From: Methylobacterium oryzae
Lineage (GTDB): Bacteria > Pseudomonadota > Alphaproteobacteria > Rhizobiales > Beijerinckiaceae
DNA length: 47,301 nucleotides
Assembly (NCBI RefSeq): GCF_021398735.1
Contig: NZ_CP090353.1
Location: 1-47,301, forward strand
Direction: 5' to 3'
Shown here: piece by piece, positions 8,543 to 16,370 of the stretch
Position numbering within the stretch: position 1 is the stretch's first letter
How the letters are laid out: each line of letters starts with the position of its first letter
Notes under the pieces: generated by a model
Databases searched by the model: none
The model's input: the letters and a program-made list of their open reading frames with translations, nothing else
What the model was told of the DNA's origin: nothing
Translations under genes and position numbers: made by a program

Positions 8543-9186
8543 GCCTGCCGCTCTGCCTTGCTGGCTTCCTTACGTAGCTGCGTAAGCACGTAGTCAAGCA
8601 CCTCCTTAATTTCTCTCGCGGCGGCCGTCTCTGGCTCGATCTCGGTGACGGCCTTGCCGGAGATGGCAGCGGTCGGGAAATCCTGACGGTCGTGGACCAC
8701 GGTCGGGGCGAGCTTCCCATGCTTGGCCAGCGCCATCACTGCCTGCATCTGCAGGCGTGTCCGGGGCTTGGCCTGGGTTAGGACGAACACGAACGGGCAT
8801 CCGGCTTCCTCGATCAGGGCGAGGGTATCGCCGACCGCATCGAGGTCGTCGGGGGAGGGGCGCACCGGCACGATAGCGAGACTGGCGTGGGCTAGCAGCG
8901 TCCGCAACTCGGGTCGAACGGACGGCGGCGTGTCGACGAATAGGTACTCGATGCCGGCGGCCTTCAGGCGCTCGACGCCAGCAGCGAAGTCAGAGAGCTC
9001 AAGCTTCACCAGCGGTGGCTGGGCGTCCTCGCGCCGGTTCCACCAGCTCGTGAGAGAGCCTTGCGGATCGGTGTCGAGGATGACCGTCGACCCGTGCGTT
9101 TGGTGGGTAGCTACTGCGAGGTTGCGCAGCAGCGACGTCTTGCCGGCCCCGCCCTTTTGGCTTGCAACCACGATGACGTGCATCAT
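8539..9186 (-). CDS. parA: ParA-family partition ATPase
   Basis: 215 residues, the short ParA type without an N-terminal DNA-binding extension. The deviant Walker A box is SQKGGAGKTSLLRNLA (residues 9-24). Walker A' is LDTDPQGS (near 38) and Walker B is FVDTPPS (near 84). The ATPase would form a dynamic nucleoid-bound gradient that positions a plasmid or island. The operon continues into the overlapping DNA-binding partner. The 13-mer repeat lies directly upstream of the start, and a near-identical inverted copy lies inside the 3' end of the gene (8581-8592), so autoregulation through these repeats is plausible. Confidence 0.92.
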   Translation of the reverse strand: MMHVIVVASQKGGAGKTSLLRNLAVATHQTHGSTVILDTDPQGSLTSWWNRREDAQPPLVKLELSDFAAGVERLKAAGIEYLFVDTPPSVRPELRTLLAHASLAIVPVRPSPDDLDAVGDTLALIEEAGCPFVFVLTQAKPRTRLQMQAVMALAKHGKLAPTVVHDRQDFPTAAISGKAVTEIEPETAAAREIKEVLDYVLTQLRKEASKAERQA

Positions 9187-9193
9187 TGCCTCA

Positions 9194-9236
9194 TTACGTG
9201 CTTACGTAAGGACGTAGGTCCGTCCGTCCGCAGGTC
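9194..9236. promoter_or_regulatory. Candidate centromere/operator upstream of parA
   Basis: Starting 8 bases upstream of the parA ATG (minus strand). It contains TACGTGCTTACGT followed by AAGGACGTAGGTCC and a GTCC-rich run, giving several ACGT/GGAC half-sites. Short type Ib partition systems usually place their centromere here. The copy elsewhere (7430-7442) supports it being a bound motif. Confidence 0.45.
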
Positions 9237-9370
9237 CTTAGTCAAGCTTGATGTGGCTGGTTAAGCTCGGGTGAGCGGATCATCAACCCCATACCGCGGT
9301 TGCGGTCGGGGTGTGCGCAAGGCCGGGCGAGCTGTCATTCTATGGCCGCTCGGCCAAGCAGCCCTGAGAT

Positions 9371-9664
9371 CTACGACGGCCGCATTCGGATGAACCCCTC
9401 ATCCGTGTCGATGCCTGCGACACGCGGTACCGGAAGTCCTCGATCTGGTATGCTGGATAGGATGCGGTTGCAGGCCTGCGCGAGGTTCGCACTGGAACTG
9501 GCAGGCATGGCCGCCAGGAGTTCTCTTTCCATATCGGCGATGATCTGCTGCCGGTCGGCGACGGCAAACCGTCTGCCGTCACGGAACCACTCGCAGGTCG
9601 TGACGGCGTTCTCGGCTACAGTGCTCGCGAACCGAGCGTCATCCCTGCCGACCATATGGTTCAC
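9371..9664 (-). CDS. Hypothetical protein
   Basis: 97 residues, soluble, helical (DRQQIIADMERELLAAMPAS; ANLAQACNRILSSIP) with an N-terminal MNHMVGRDDARFASTVAENA. Composition and length resemble the small regulatory-size proteins of this genus. No motif is recognised. It is a lone gene on the minus strand between the partition operon and the B12-binding protein. The opposite strand is also open here, but its product is Ser/Arg-rich and looks like a shadow. Confidence 0.5.
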   Translation of the reverse strand: MNHMVGRDDARFASTVAENAVTTCEWFRDGRRFAVADRQQIIADMERELLAAMPASSSANLAQACNRILSSIPDRGLPVPRVAGIDTDEGFIRMRPS

Positions 9665-9944
9665 TATTAGACGGAAATCACAGCAAGGCGGGTTGTAAAG
9701 ACGTCTCCTGGGTTGTGGTAGCCGCCGGCGTCACGCTTTGGCGTTGAGCCACGCCGTGTTGCTGTTCGAGCTGATGGATGGTGCCCGTTCGGCGACGAGT
9801 CGTCCTCTGCCAAGATGGCCCCGTGGCTTCTCAAAGGGATCCAACCGAACAAGCAGAACTCGGCTCAGCGTCCGCGAAACCGAATTATATTTCCTGCATT
9901 GATTTGCCTTCCATCGTTGAGGGAACCTATAGTGCCATTATGAA
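9665..9944. other. Intergenic stretch, no gene seen
   Basis: About 280 bases between divergent genes with only Arg/Ser-rich chance frames. The last 60 bases before the B12-protein start are AT-richer (CCGAATTATATTTCC and similar), fitting a promoter for that gene. No clear operator palindrome was recognised. Confidence 0.5.
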
Positions 9945-10787
9945 ATGGGGGCGCTTATGCCTGAGATGGCGGGTCTCGACGGCGCAGGCACGAGCGTCGG
10001 CTACCATTCCGGGCGCAGTCGCAACGCGGCTGCCCGCAACACAGCCTACATCCACGCTGGTCTCGCCCGGATCATCGAGGGCGAGATCCTGCCGCGTCTC
10101 GCGCTGGCTCATCTAGAAGGCCGGGAAGCGCAGGCATTGACGGCGCAATCGCCTACCCCGGAACGCGTTGCCGCGTTCGCGCAGGGGCTCATGAAGGGCA
10201 TTCCACATGGCGAGTGGGTTCACGCTCTCCTCGAAGAGGGCTTGTCCCTGGATACTCTCCTACTCGACCTGTTCGCCCCGACGGCACGCCGCCTCGGCCA
10301 GCTTTGGGAGGAGGACGAGGCGGACTTCCTCGACGTAGCAGTCGCACTCGGTCGCCTTCAGAGCCTCACCCGCGCGGTGTGCGCCCGTTTGGAGGGCGTA
10401 GATATCCCGATGAACGGGCGTCGCGTTCTCCTGTTGCCCTGTCCTGGCGAGACGCACCTCTTCAGCTTGGCGCTCGTGGCAAGCTTCTTCCGAGAGGCGG
10501 GATGGGAGGTGGTCTTGTCGAACGGAGTGGACCAGGACCCAGCCACCCTGATCCATGCTGAACGGTTCGATCTGGTCGGCATCTCCCTATCCTGCGACGT
10601 GCTTCTGCCGGCGATGGCCGAATTCGTAGCGACGCTGCGCGGGGCTTCATGCAATCCGGGCGTTCGCGTTATGGTCGGTGGCCCGCTGTTCCTGCGGGAT
10701 CCTGCCGGTGCGACCACCGTTGGCGCTGACGCTGCCGCCGACGACGGGCGGTCCGCCGTCGCGTTGGCCGAGACCCTGTTCGCGTGA
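9945..10787 (+). CDS. AerR/PpaA-like cobalamin-binding regulator
   Basis: 280 residues. An N-terminal helical region ends in LGQLWEEDEADFLDVAVALGRLQ (residues about 120-142), matching the helical cap of B12-binding photoreceptor/anti-repressor proteins. A Rossmann B12-binding domain follows, with PCPGETHLFSLALVASFFREAGW. His171 would be the lower axial cobalamin ligand; the usual D-x-H-x-x-G is E-T-H-L-F-S here. The core ends in DLVGISLSCDVLL and VMVGGPLFL. In Rhodobacter AerR/PpaA modulates the repressor CrtJ/PpsR and photosynthesis genes. No such genes are nearby, so the partner is unknown. An in-frame ATG at 9957 is an alternative start. Confidence 0.82.
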   Translation: MGALMPEMAGLDGAGTSVGYHSGRSRNAAARNTAYIHAGLARIIEGEILPRLALAHLEGREAQALTAQSPTPERVAAFAQGLMKGIPHGEWVHALLEEGLSLDTLLLDLFAPTARRLGQLWEEDEADFLDVAVALGRLQSLTRAVCARLEGVDIPMNGRRVLLLPCPGETHLFSLALVASFFREAGWEVVLSNGVDQDPATLIHAERFDLVGISLSCDVLLPAMAEFVATLRGASCNPGVRVMVGGPLFLRDPAGATTVGADAAADDGRSAVALAETLFA

Positions 10788-10880
10788 TGGCAGGGCCACC
10801 TCTTCCATCGATCCTGGTGAGATGGCGAAGCGGGGATCTCTTTTAGCTCACAGGGTGTTAGAGGCGGCTGCGGTCAATCT

Positions 10881-11117
10881 GTGGAGGTCCAGACGTTGCC
10901 GGACTTCGACGAGCATCTCGCGCGTGAGTTCGTCCAGGGCCTCGTGCAATCAGCCATTGTCCGCGGGCTCGATCCAGCAGTTCGACTCCAGCAGTTCCGC
11001 ACCCTGCAACAGGCGGCTATGGTGATGATGCCGGACCCGGCCGCAGTCCGGACTTCCAAGCAGATCGTCGATGCGATCGATCTCATCTTGGAGGAACTGA
11101 CTGCGGCGAAGTCATAG
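10881..11117 (+). CDS. Small hypothetical protein (GTG start)
   Basis: 78 residues starting at a GTG. All-helical, acidic (LPDFDEHLAREFVQGLVQSA; SKQIVDAIDLILEELTAAK), with no motif I recognise. It lies 93 bases downstream of the B12-binding protein on the same strand and could be co-transcribed with it. It is probably a real gene of unknown role. Confidence 0.5.
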   Translation: MEVQTLPDFDEHLAREFVQGLVQSAIVRGLDPAVRLQQFRTLQQAAMVMMPDPAAVRTSKQIVDAIDLILEELTAAKS

Positions 11118-11159
11118 ATTCCTCGCCCAGTTAGCGGGAGGATCAATAGAGACGAGGCC

Positions 11160-11339
11160 TCAATCGTTTGTAGGCGGCTTGCTGTTCTTGAAGCCTTTGG
11201 TCCTCGGCTCGGCCTTGCGCGGATCTGGCTTGTCGGCAAACACGCGCTTCATCCGCTCGTTGAAATCTTCGGCCGTGACGTGCTGCGCTTTGCCGGTTTT
11301 AAGTTCGCGAGCCATATCGGCCTCCGCAACGTGGCCCAT
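11160..11339 (-). CDS. Small hypothetical protein, 59 aa
   Basis: Minus-strand gene whose product begins MGHVAEADMARELKTG and ends FKNSKPPTND. It is hydrophilic, with a central helix AEDFNERMKRVF and a basic, Pro-containing tail. Start could be Met1 or Met9 (MARELKTGKAQ). The plus-strand frame over the same DNA is Ser/Ala-rich and looks spurious. Function unknown. Confidence 0.55.
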   Translation of the reverse strand: MGHVAEADMARELKTGKAQHVTAEDFNERMKRVFADKPDPRKAEPRTKGFKNSKPPTND

Positions 11340-11467
11340 GCACGGGATTGCGCGGAGGGATGAGGCGTCTATGCACCTTCGCGAGCCGGGGCGCTAATCC
11401 AGCCGGGCATTGGGGTTACCTCAATCTGTTGGTGGACGGGGCAGGGATACCGCCATAGCTCTCCGGC

Positions 11468-11666
11468 ATGGTCAAAGATATCCCCAGAGTCGGAAACCTA
11501 CGCCGCAAATCCCAGGTGACGGACGAGGAAATCGAGGCGGCTACCGCTGCCCGCCTCAATGTGTTCGAGCGCGAAGTTCAGGCTGGACGAGGCGATCACG
11601 CGCCAGATCGTCGAGGAAGTCGCCGTCAACGTGTTGATGCGGATGGATGAGGAGCAGCTGATCTAG
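11468..11666 (+). pseudogene. Small gene broken by a frameshift
   Basis: The frame starting at 11468 reads MVKDIPRVGNLRRKSQ...ARLNVFEREV and then degrades. One frame over, the same DNA continues as FRLDEAITRQIVEEVAV...MDEEQLI up to a TAG at 11664-11666. The two halves together make a sensible roughly 65-residue helical protein, and total length is off by one base. This implies a one-base insertion near 11575-11590, or a sequencing error. Function unknown. Confidence 0.55.
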
Positions 11667-11882
11667 GCGCGCATGCGCATGACCGAGGCATCGGCCTAAG
11701 CGCGCCGACCCAGTTGTCTACCAAACTGGGCTGTCCTATGTTAACTAAGAAACAGCTCCCACTCAACGACAGAAATGTCTGACTGGCATAGCGGCAATGT
11801 CAGACGATAAGGAAATTATGAGTTGTATCTGCATCTTGCGGAACTCATTTCGCGAGCCTAGACGCAATGAGGATCAAGCGAA

Positions 11883-12332
11883 ATGACCGAAGAAACCTTT
11901 GATCGCGTGCCGAACGGCATCGAACTGGCCGGTGATATCGTGGCCGCTTACGTCTCGAACAATCCCGTCCCGGTTGCCGAGCTTCCGAGCCTGATCCGGA
12001 GTGTGCACAGTGCGATCTCCGGACTGACTTCCGCTAGCGCATCCGTCGCGGCCGCCCCCGGGGCCGCCTCCGAGGCCGCGATCAACAAGCCGAGCGCGTC
12101 CCAGATCCGAAAGTCGGTTCGTGACGACGGGATCGTCAGCTTCATCGACGGCAAGACCTACAAGACGTTGAAGCGCCATCTGACCAGCCACGGCCTAGAT
12201 CCGCGCAGCTACCGGGACCGCTACGGCCTGCCGGCCGACTATCCGATGGTCGCCCCGAGCTACGCCGAGCAGCGCTCCACCCTCGCCAAGGCGATCGGCC
12301 TCGGCGTCCCGGGCGGGCGCGGCGCGGCATAG
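11883..12332 (+). CDS. MucR/Ros-family transcriptional regulator, zinc ligand missing
   Basis: 149 residues, the standard length. The N-terminus (AGDIVAAYVSNNPVPVAELP) is the MucR oligomerisation region. The C-terminal DNA-binding domain contains KTYKTLKRHLTSHGLDPRSY and YGLPADYPMVAPSYAEQR. In typical MucR the finger ligands are C-x2-D...H...H; here the Cys position is Ser86 while Asp89, His99 and His103 remain. Some Mesorhizobium homologues fold without zinc, so this may still bind DNA. MucR proteins act as H-NS-like silencers of AT-rich DNA and of surface and horizontally acquired genes. An Ala/Ser-rich linker (50-68) joins the halves. The gene has its own AT-rich upstream region. Confidence 0.9.
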   Translation: MTEETFDRVPNGIELAGDIVAAYVSNNPVPVAELPSLIRSVHSAISGLTSASASVAAAPGAASEAAINKPSASQIRKSVRDDGIVSFIDGKTYKTLKRHLTSHGLDPRSYRDRYGLPADYPMVAPSYAEQRSTLAKAIGLGVPGGRGAA

Positions 12333-12388
12333 GCGAGCGGTGTGGATCGGCGGCCCAGCGCAGGCAGGCCGCCGCCATTCCGCTGATC

Positions 12389-12667
12389 TCAGAGAGCCAG
12401 TAGCGGCACCAGAGCTCCGGCGAATTGAAGAAGGCTAGCCGGAGCGAGTCGTATCGGCCGACCGAAGGTTTCAGCCCAACCCAACTGGATGATCTCGGCA
12501 TTGTGCACATCGGTAGCAGCAACCTTGGCCGGCCGTGACCGGCGGAAGCTGCTAGCGCCAATCCAGCGCACAACCCAATTCTCACGTCCACGGCGGGAGG
12601 CCGGTGATCGCTCAGGCTTGGACCAACGCTGGGCCGAGCGGATATCGTCGCGCTTACCTGAAGGCAT
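12389..12667 (-). CDS. Hypothetical protein (uncertain)
   Basis: 92 residues from the ATG at 12665-12667: a very basic N-terminus (PSGKRDDIRSAQRWSKPERS) and a more hydrophobic C-terminal half (AEIIQLGWAETFGRPIRLAP). The plus strand is also open here. I prefer the minus strand because of its more even composition, but the call is weak. No motif recognised. Confidence 0.3.
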   Translation of the reverse strand: MPSGKRDDIRSAQRWSKPERSPASRRGRENWVVRWIGASSFRRSRPAKVAATDVHNAEIIQLGWAETFGRPIRLAPASLLQFAGALVPLLAL

Positions 12668-12839
12668 CAATGAAAGGCCCCTATCGGGGTTTCGGGAACT
12701 GTCTATAGCGCTGCCGCAAGCGGAGCCGCATCGCCTGTTCGAGGTAAGTCCGAAGACGTAACTGCTTGTCTGTTCAGCTCTGCCCCGATGTCCAATCCGA
12801 TCAAGGACTGACAGGGTTTGGTCACTGGCTATAGGGCTC

Positions 12840-13027
12840 TTAGATCAACGTGCAGGGGACGATCGGATCGTCCGGTATCAAGTTTGGGCCGGCTGGATCA
12901 CCCGGGACCGGGTCGGCGGGCGGCGGTATCAGTGGATCACCGGGCATGGGTTCGCTCGGCGGCGGCTCGCTAGGTGTGGGCAGATCAGGTCCGTTGGGGT
13001 CCGGAAAGCCGGGTCATCCTTTGGCAT
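12840..13027 (-). pseudogene. Small proline-rich protein, apparent frameshift
   Basis: Minus strand. From the ATG at 13025-13027 the frame reads MPKDDPAF and then goes out of register. The adjacent frame reads PDPNGPDLPTPSEPPPSEPM and on through repeated PGDP units to DDPIVPCTLI and a stop at 12840. Joined, this is a roughly 60-residue Pro/Asp-rich protein with PxDP repeats. One base is gained or lost near 13003-13010. It could alternatively start at an internal ATG (MPGDPLIPPP). Role unknown. Confidence 0.45.
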
Positions 13028-13344
13028 TTCTGTCGCCAGAAGTGAGATCAATTTCGCGACTGACAGCCCAGCTCCGCTCGTGCTCGGCCAGTATTTAGGT
13101 CCGCCATTCTGATCCTGCCTACGATCATGGCATCTACCTTGGTCGCGTAGGGATAAGTCGATTGCTCGGTGAAAAGTCCATCCGAGGATGACACGATCCA
13201 GCGGAAGCATCCCGGGTGTCAAGGACAAATCACTGTCGCGAGCCTGTAGGTGCGAGACAGTGCGCCGGCCTCATCGATTGAGCAGATTGGCAAATGAAGG
13301 AAGGTCTCTTTTCGGAGCCCTCCTCGATGCTGGAAGTGATTGCC
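13028..13344. other. Intergenic stretch, no gene seen
   Basis: Roughly 315 bases with no frame of convincing composition on either strand. It separates the proline-rich pseudogene from the Met-rich exported peptide gene, whose 3' end faces it. No strong hairpin terminator was recognised. Confidence 0.4.
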
Positions 13345-13575
13345 TCACATGCGGTGCATCATCCGCTTCTTCATCATATGCCGGCGCATCATTTTCTTAT
13401 GCATCATGTTGCGCTTCATCATCATGCGCTCGCTGTCCGTCATGCGGACCTGCGTGATACTGGACGGAGCGCCCTGAAGGCCGTTCGCGCTCATTGGAGC
13501 AGCCGAAGCAGGCCCAGCGAGGGCAAGGCCGCCAATCAGAACAGAGACGGAGAGAGCAAGCTTCATCTTTGCCAT
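13345..13575 (-). CDS. Exported Met/Lys/Arg-rich small protein
   Basis: 76 residues from the ATG at 13573-13575, preceded by GGAGAT at good spacing. Residues 1-25 are a signal peptide (MAKMKLALSVSVLIGGLALA, then GPASA). The last 32 residues contain 13 Met, 3 His and many Lys/Arg, in MM pairs (RMMMKRNMMHKKMMRRHMM). Periplasmic Met/His-rich tails commonly bind copper or silver, but the strong positive charge could also point to membrane or nucleic-acid binding. A protein with the same plan is encoded at 46.65 kb. Function is inferred only. Confidence 0.75.
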   Translation of the reverse strand: MAKMKLALSVSVLIGGLALAGPASAAPMSANGLQGAPSSITQVRMTDSERMMMKRNMMHKKMMRRHMMKKRMMHRM

Positions 13576-13924
13576 TGAGTATCTCCTATGATGATTAAAT
13601 TTGTCGTCCGGGCCGCAAGCAAAAGCAGTCAAAGTCTCATTGGGTTCCAAATAGAAGTTTTTTTAATTTGATCTAATACCTGTGGTCGCAGCTGCTCACC
13701 GCGAAACGAGCGTTCCACGCTGCGCCCCAGCGGGGGCGTCAGCGATGACTACGGATCAAATCTCGCCGAAGTTTCAGGGCGCGACGCGCTGCCGTGAACC
13801 GCGAATTGGCGCCTGTCGGTATGAGGCAATTGGGATCCGTCACTCAGGTGAAACTTCCTGCGCCGTGGCCTCGTAGAGGGCGGCGAGGCCTTGTTCCGAA
13901 AGGCCGATAGGAAGGAAACCTCGC

Positions 13925-14488
13925 ATGCTCAAGGCAATCATCAGCGGCCCCGCCGCTCGGGTCATCGCTCTCTCGCTGGCCCTGACGGCGGCCGGTGCGG
14001 CGCAGGCGAAGAACCCGATGGTCGGCGGTGCGCCGATGTACGCCCAGAAGACCATCGTCGAGAACGCGGTCAACTCGAAGGACCACACCACCCTGGTCGC
14101 CGCCGTGAAGGCCGCCGGCCTCGTCGACACGCTGAACGGCCCGGGTCCGTTCACGGTGTTCGCGCCCACCAACGCCGCCTTCGCCAAGCTGCCGCCGGGA
14201 ACGGTGGAGAACCTCGTGCAGCCGCAGAACAAGGCGACGCTGACGAAGATCCTGACTTACCACGTGGTCCCGGGCGTCTACACGGCCAAGGAGCTGATGG
14301 CGCTGGCCAAGAAGCCCGAGGGCCAGAACCAGCTGACTACCGTCGAGGGTGAACCGCTCGGCGTCTCGGCGCGCGGCAAGAAGGTCTACCTTACTGACGT
14401 GAAGGGCGACACAGTCGCGGTGACGATCCCGAACGTCATGCAGTCGAACGGCGTCATCCACGTCGTCAACGGCGTCCTGATGCCCTGA
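13925..14488 (+). CDS. Exported fasciclin (FAS1) domain protein
   Basis: 187 residues. There is a signal peptide to about Ala28 (LALTAAGAAQA). One FAS1 domain follows: SKDHTTLVAAVKAAGLVDTL, then the H1 motif GPFTVFAPTNAAFAKLP, LTYHVVPG, and the H2-like end SNGVIHVVNGVLMP. FAS1 proteins are secreted adhesion or surface proteins. AGGAAGGAAA precedes the ATG. It converges on the anti-sigma/sigma K pair; in Mycobacterium SigK and RskA control the FAS1 proteins MPT70/MPT83, so this gene is a likely target of that sigma factor. Confidence 0.93.
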   Translation: MLKAIISGPAARVIALSLALTAAGAAQAKNPMVGGAPMYAQKTIVENAVNSKDHTTLVAAVKAAGLVDTLNGPGPFTVFAPTNAAFAKLPPGTVENLVQPQNKATLTKILTYHVVPGVYTAKELMALAKKPEGQNQLTTVEGEPLGVSARGKKVYLTDVKGDTVAVTIPNVMQSNGVIHVVNGVLMP

Positions 14489-14525
14489 TGATGCTGGCGG
14501 CGCGGATCTCACCGCGTCGCCTTCC

Positions 14526-15221
14526 TCATTCGGGGATGAGCTTGCCCGTGTAGACCACTGGTCCGGTTGGCTGCCCGGTTGGGGAGCCGCCAGTGGGCTC
14601 GACTGAGACCGCGATCACCCCGTCCGGCGACGTCCCCTGAGGGAGTGTCACCCGGCTTGGGCCCGCACCGACGAGACCGAGCGGCTTCGGCCCTTCGGCT
14701 CCGACATACCACAGCTCCAAGTTCCGGCCGGCGGGTGCCTCGGCACCGACCGGTCTGACCTGCGCCGTGCCGGTGCGCGTATCGACGCGAACGATCAGCG
14801 CCGGTAGTGCTCCGCCACCCTGAACCACCGCGAGGTAGCGGCCGACGTCCTGCTTCGGACGCAACCCCACCGCCACGAACAGCGCGAGACCAGCTGCCAG
14901 CAGTCCGGCGCCAGCAGCCACGGTCCGCCACCGCCACACCTGCCGGCGCAAAGCGGCAAGCTGGTCCGGCAGTTCAGAAAGAGAGCCAGGGAGCGACCGC
15001 AACAGCGCCGCGCGGACCCGCGGCGGCGGCGACACGGACGGGATCGCATCGAGCAAGGGCGCCAGCCGCCCCTCCCACGCCCGAACACGGCTTGCCGCGT
15101 CAGGGTCGATGGCAAGCTCGCGCTCCAGCTCCGCCCGCTCGTGAGCGTCGAGGGTTCCGATCACGTACTCGGCTGCGCGTAGGTCGGGATCCGGAACGGC
15201 CTCGCCGCTGCCGCTGCTCAC
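14526..15221 (-). CDS. Anti-sigma K factor (RskA family)
   Basis: 231 residues from a GTG that overlaps the sigma-factor stop (GTGA). The N-terminal cytoplasmic sigma-binding domain is DLRAAEYVIGTLDAHERAEL...VRAWEGRLAPLLDAI (residues about 12-60). One membrane segment is VAAGAGLLAAGLALFVAVGL (near 100-120). The periplasmic RskA domain (ALIVRVDTRTGTAQVRPVGA, RNLELWYVG, GVIAVSVEPTGGSPTGQPTG) ends in VVYTGKLIPE. It holds the sigma factor at the membrane until regulated proteolysis. It is translationally coupled to the sigma gene. Confidence 0.93.
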   Translation of the reverse strand: MSSGSGEAVPDPDLRAAEYVIGTLDAHERAELERELAIDPDAASRVRAWEGRLAPLLDAIPSVSPPPRVRAALLRSLPGSLSELPDQLAALRRQVWRWRTVAAGAGLLAAGLALFVAVGLRPKQDVGRYLAVVQGGGALPALIVRVDTRTGTAQVRPVGAEAPAGRNLELWYVGAEGPKPLGLVGAGPSRVTLPQGTSPDGVIAVSVEPTGGSPTGQPTGPVVYTGKLIPE

Positions 15222-15784
15222 GACACTGTCTCCAAACAGGACTTCAAGGCGCCCAGGGCTCGGTGCAACCAGGTCTTGATCGTGTTGACCGGACGATCGT
15301 AGCGCTGAGCCAACTCCTCTCGCGAGTAACCCTCGCAGTAGGCCAGCACCACGCAATCCCGGTGCGCTGGCTCCAGCCGTTGGAGACAGGTGCTGAGCGC
15401 GTCCCGATCCATAAACGTCTTCGCGTCATCCTGGGGGTCCATCAGCCGCGCCACCCAATCCTCGCCTTCGTCCTCTGCGGGGCCCTGCACCTCGGCCGCG
15501 CCTTTTCGCCGCAAGCTGTCGATCGATCGATTGCGCGCGATGGCACACAGCCACGGAAGCGGGCGCCCACTTGCGGGATCGTAGCTTCCGGCCGCCTGCC
15601 AGATCCGCAAGTACGCATCCTGCAAGACGTCCTCGGCCAAGGCTCGGTCCCTCTGGATACGCAGGATGATGCCGAAGAGTTTCGAGCTGGTCAGGTCGTA
15701 AAGTTGGGCGAGCGCTGCGGCGTCGCCGCGGCCGACCTCAGCGAGCAATCCTCGCATTGCATCTTCGTCGGCCAAACCCACCAC
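15218..15784 (-). CDS. sigK: ECF sigma factor, SigK type
   Basis: 188 residues. Region 2 runs through ALAQLYDLTSSKLFGIILRI, DRALAEDVLQDAYLRIWQAA and PWLCAIARNRSIDSLRRK (residues about 24-95). Region 4 contains LEPAHRDCVVLAYCEGYSRE and PVNTIKTWLHRALGALKSCL (about 135-185), the helix-turn-helix for the -35 element. The pair of this protein with RskA is the classical SigK unit. Such sigma factors usually transcribe their own operon and a few cell-envelope genes; the adjacent FAS1 gene is the obvious candidate. Confidence 0.94.
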   Translation of the reverse strand: MVGLADEDAMRGLLAEVGRGDAAALAQLYDLTSSKLFGIILRIQRDRALAEDVLQDAYLRIWQAAGSYDPASGRPLPWLCAIARNRSIDSLRRKGAAEVQGPAEDEGEDWVARLMDPQDDAKTFMDRDALSTCLQRLEPAHRDCVVLAYCEGYSREELAQRYDRPVNTIKTWLHRALGALKSCLETVS

Positions 15785-15952
15785 TCAGCTTCTACGCGCG
15801 GCTGCTCAAGATGCCTCGTACCTTCTCAAATCCTAATTTCAAACCGCCCTTCGGTCCGATGGCATGCTGAGCAGCTTCTGAAACTATCTAGCCGACGTTT
15901 CCGTTCTGCGATGGCGTAGCCGACCTCGGCGGCGCAATCTCCGGAGCAGTCT

Positions 15953-16342
15953 GTGGCACGTATCTCCATCCTGATCCTCGCGGCTTGCCTGATGGCAGGC
16001 GCTTTCCACCCAGCAGATGCCGCGACGAAGAAGGTGCAGGTGCCGAACCAGTTCGACGGCTCCTGGACGATCGTCGCCACCACGACTGAGGGGCCCTGCT
16101 CGGCCAGCACGAGCTATCAGGTGCAGATCAAGGACAGCGACGCCTCGATCCCCGGCGAGGAAGTCGACATCGATGGCGGTGTGTCGACGGTTGGCGCCGT
16201 GCAGGCCACGATCACCCAAGGCTCGAACAAGGTGCCGATCGCCGGCAGTCTGACCGCGAAGGGCAGCGGCAGCGGCACTTGGCGCACGTCTGGTGGTTTG
16301 GTCGAGTGCAGCGGCAGCTGGAGCGCGAAGCGTTCTAGCTAG
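15953..16342 (+). CDS. Exported protein of unknown function (GTG start)
   Basis: 129 residues from a GTG. Signal peptide ISILILAACLMAGAFHPADA (cleavage near Ala24). The mature part is a predicted small beta-barrel (FDGSWTIVATTTEGPCSAST; YQVQIKDSDASIPGEEVDID; GTWRTSGGLVECSGSWSAKR) with two Cys that could form a disulfide. It is divergent from the sigma operon, so it may share the promoter region and be SigK-dependent. It resembles a periplasmic 'large exoprotein-like' family in Methylobacterium, but I cannot name it. Confidence 0.75.
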   Translation: MARISILILAACLMAGAFHPADAATKKVQVPNQFDGSWTIVATTTEGPCSASTSYQVQIKDSDASIPGEEVDIDGGVSTVGAVQATITQGSNKVPIAGSLTAKGSGSGTWRTSGGLVECSGSWSAKRSS

Positions 16343-16370
16343 GCATTCTATGACGAATGCCGCACGGCCT

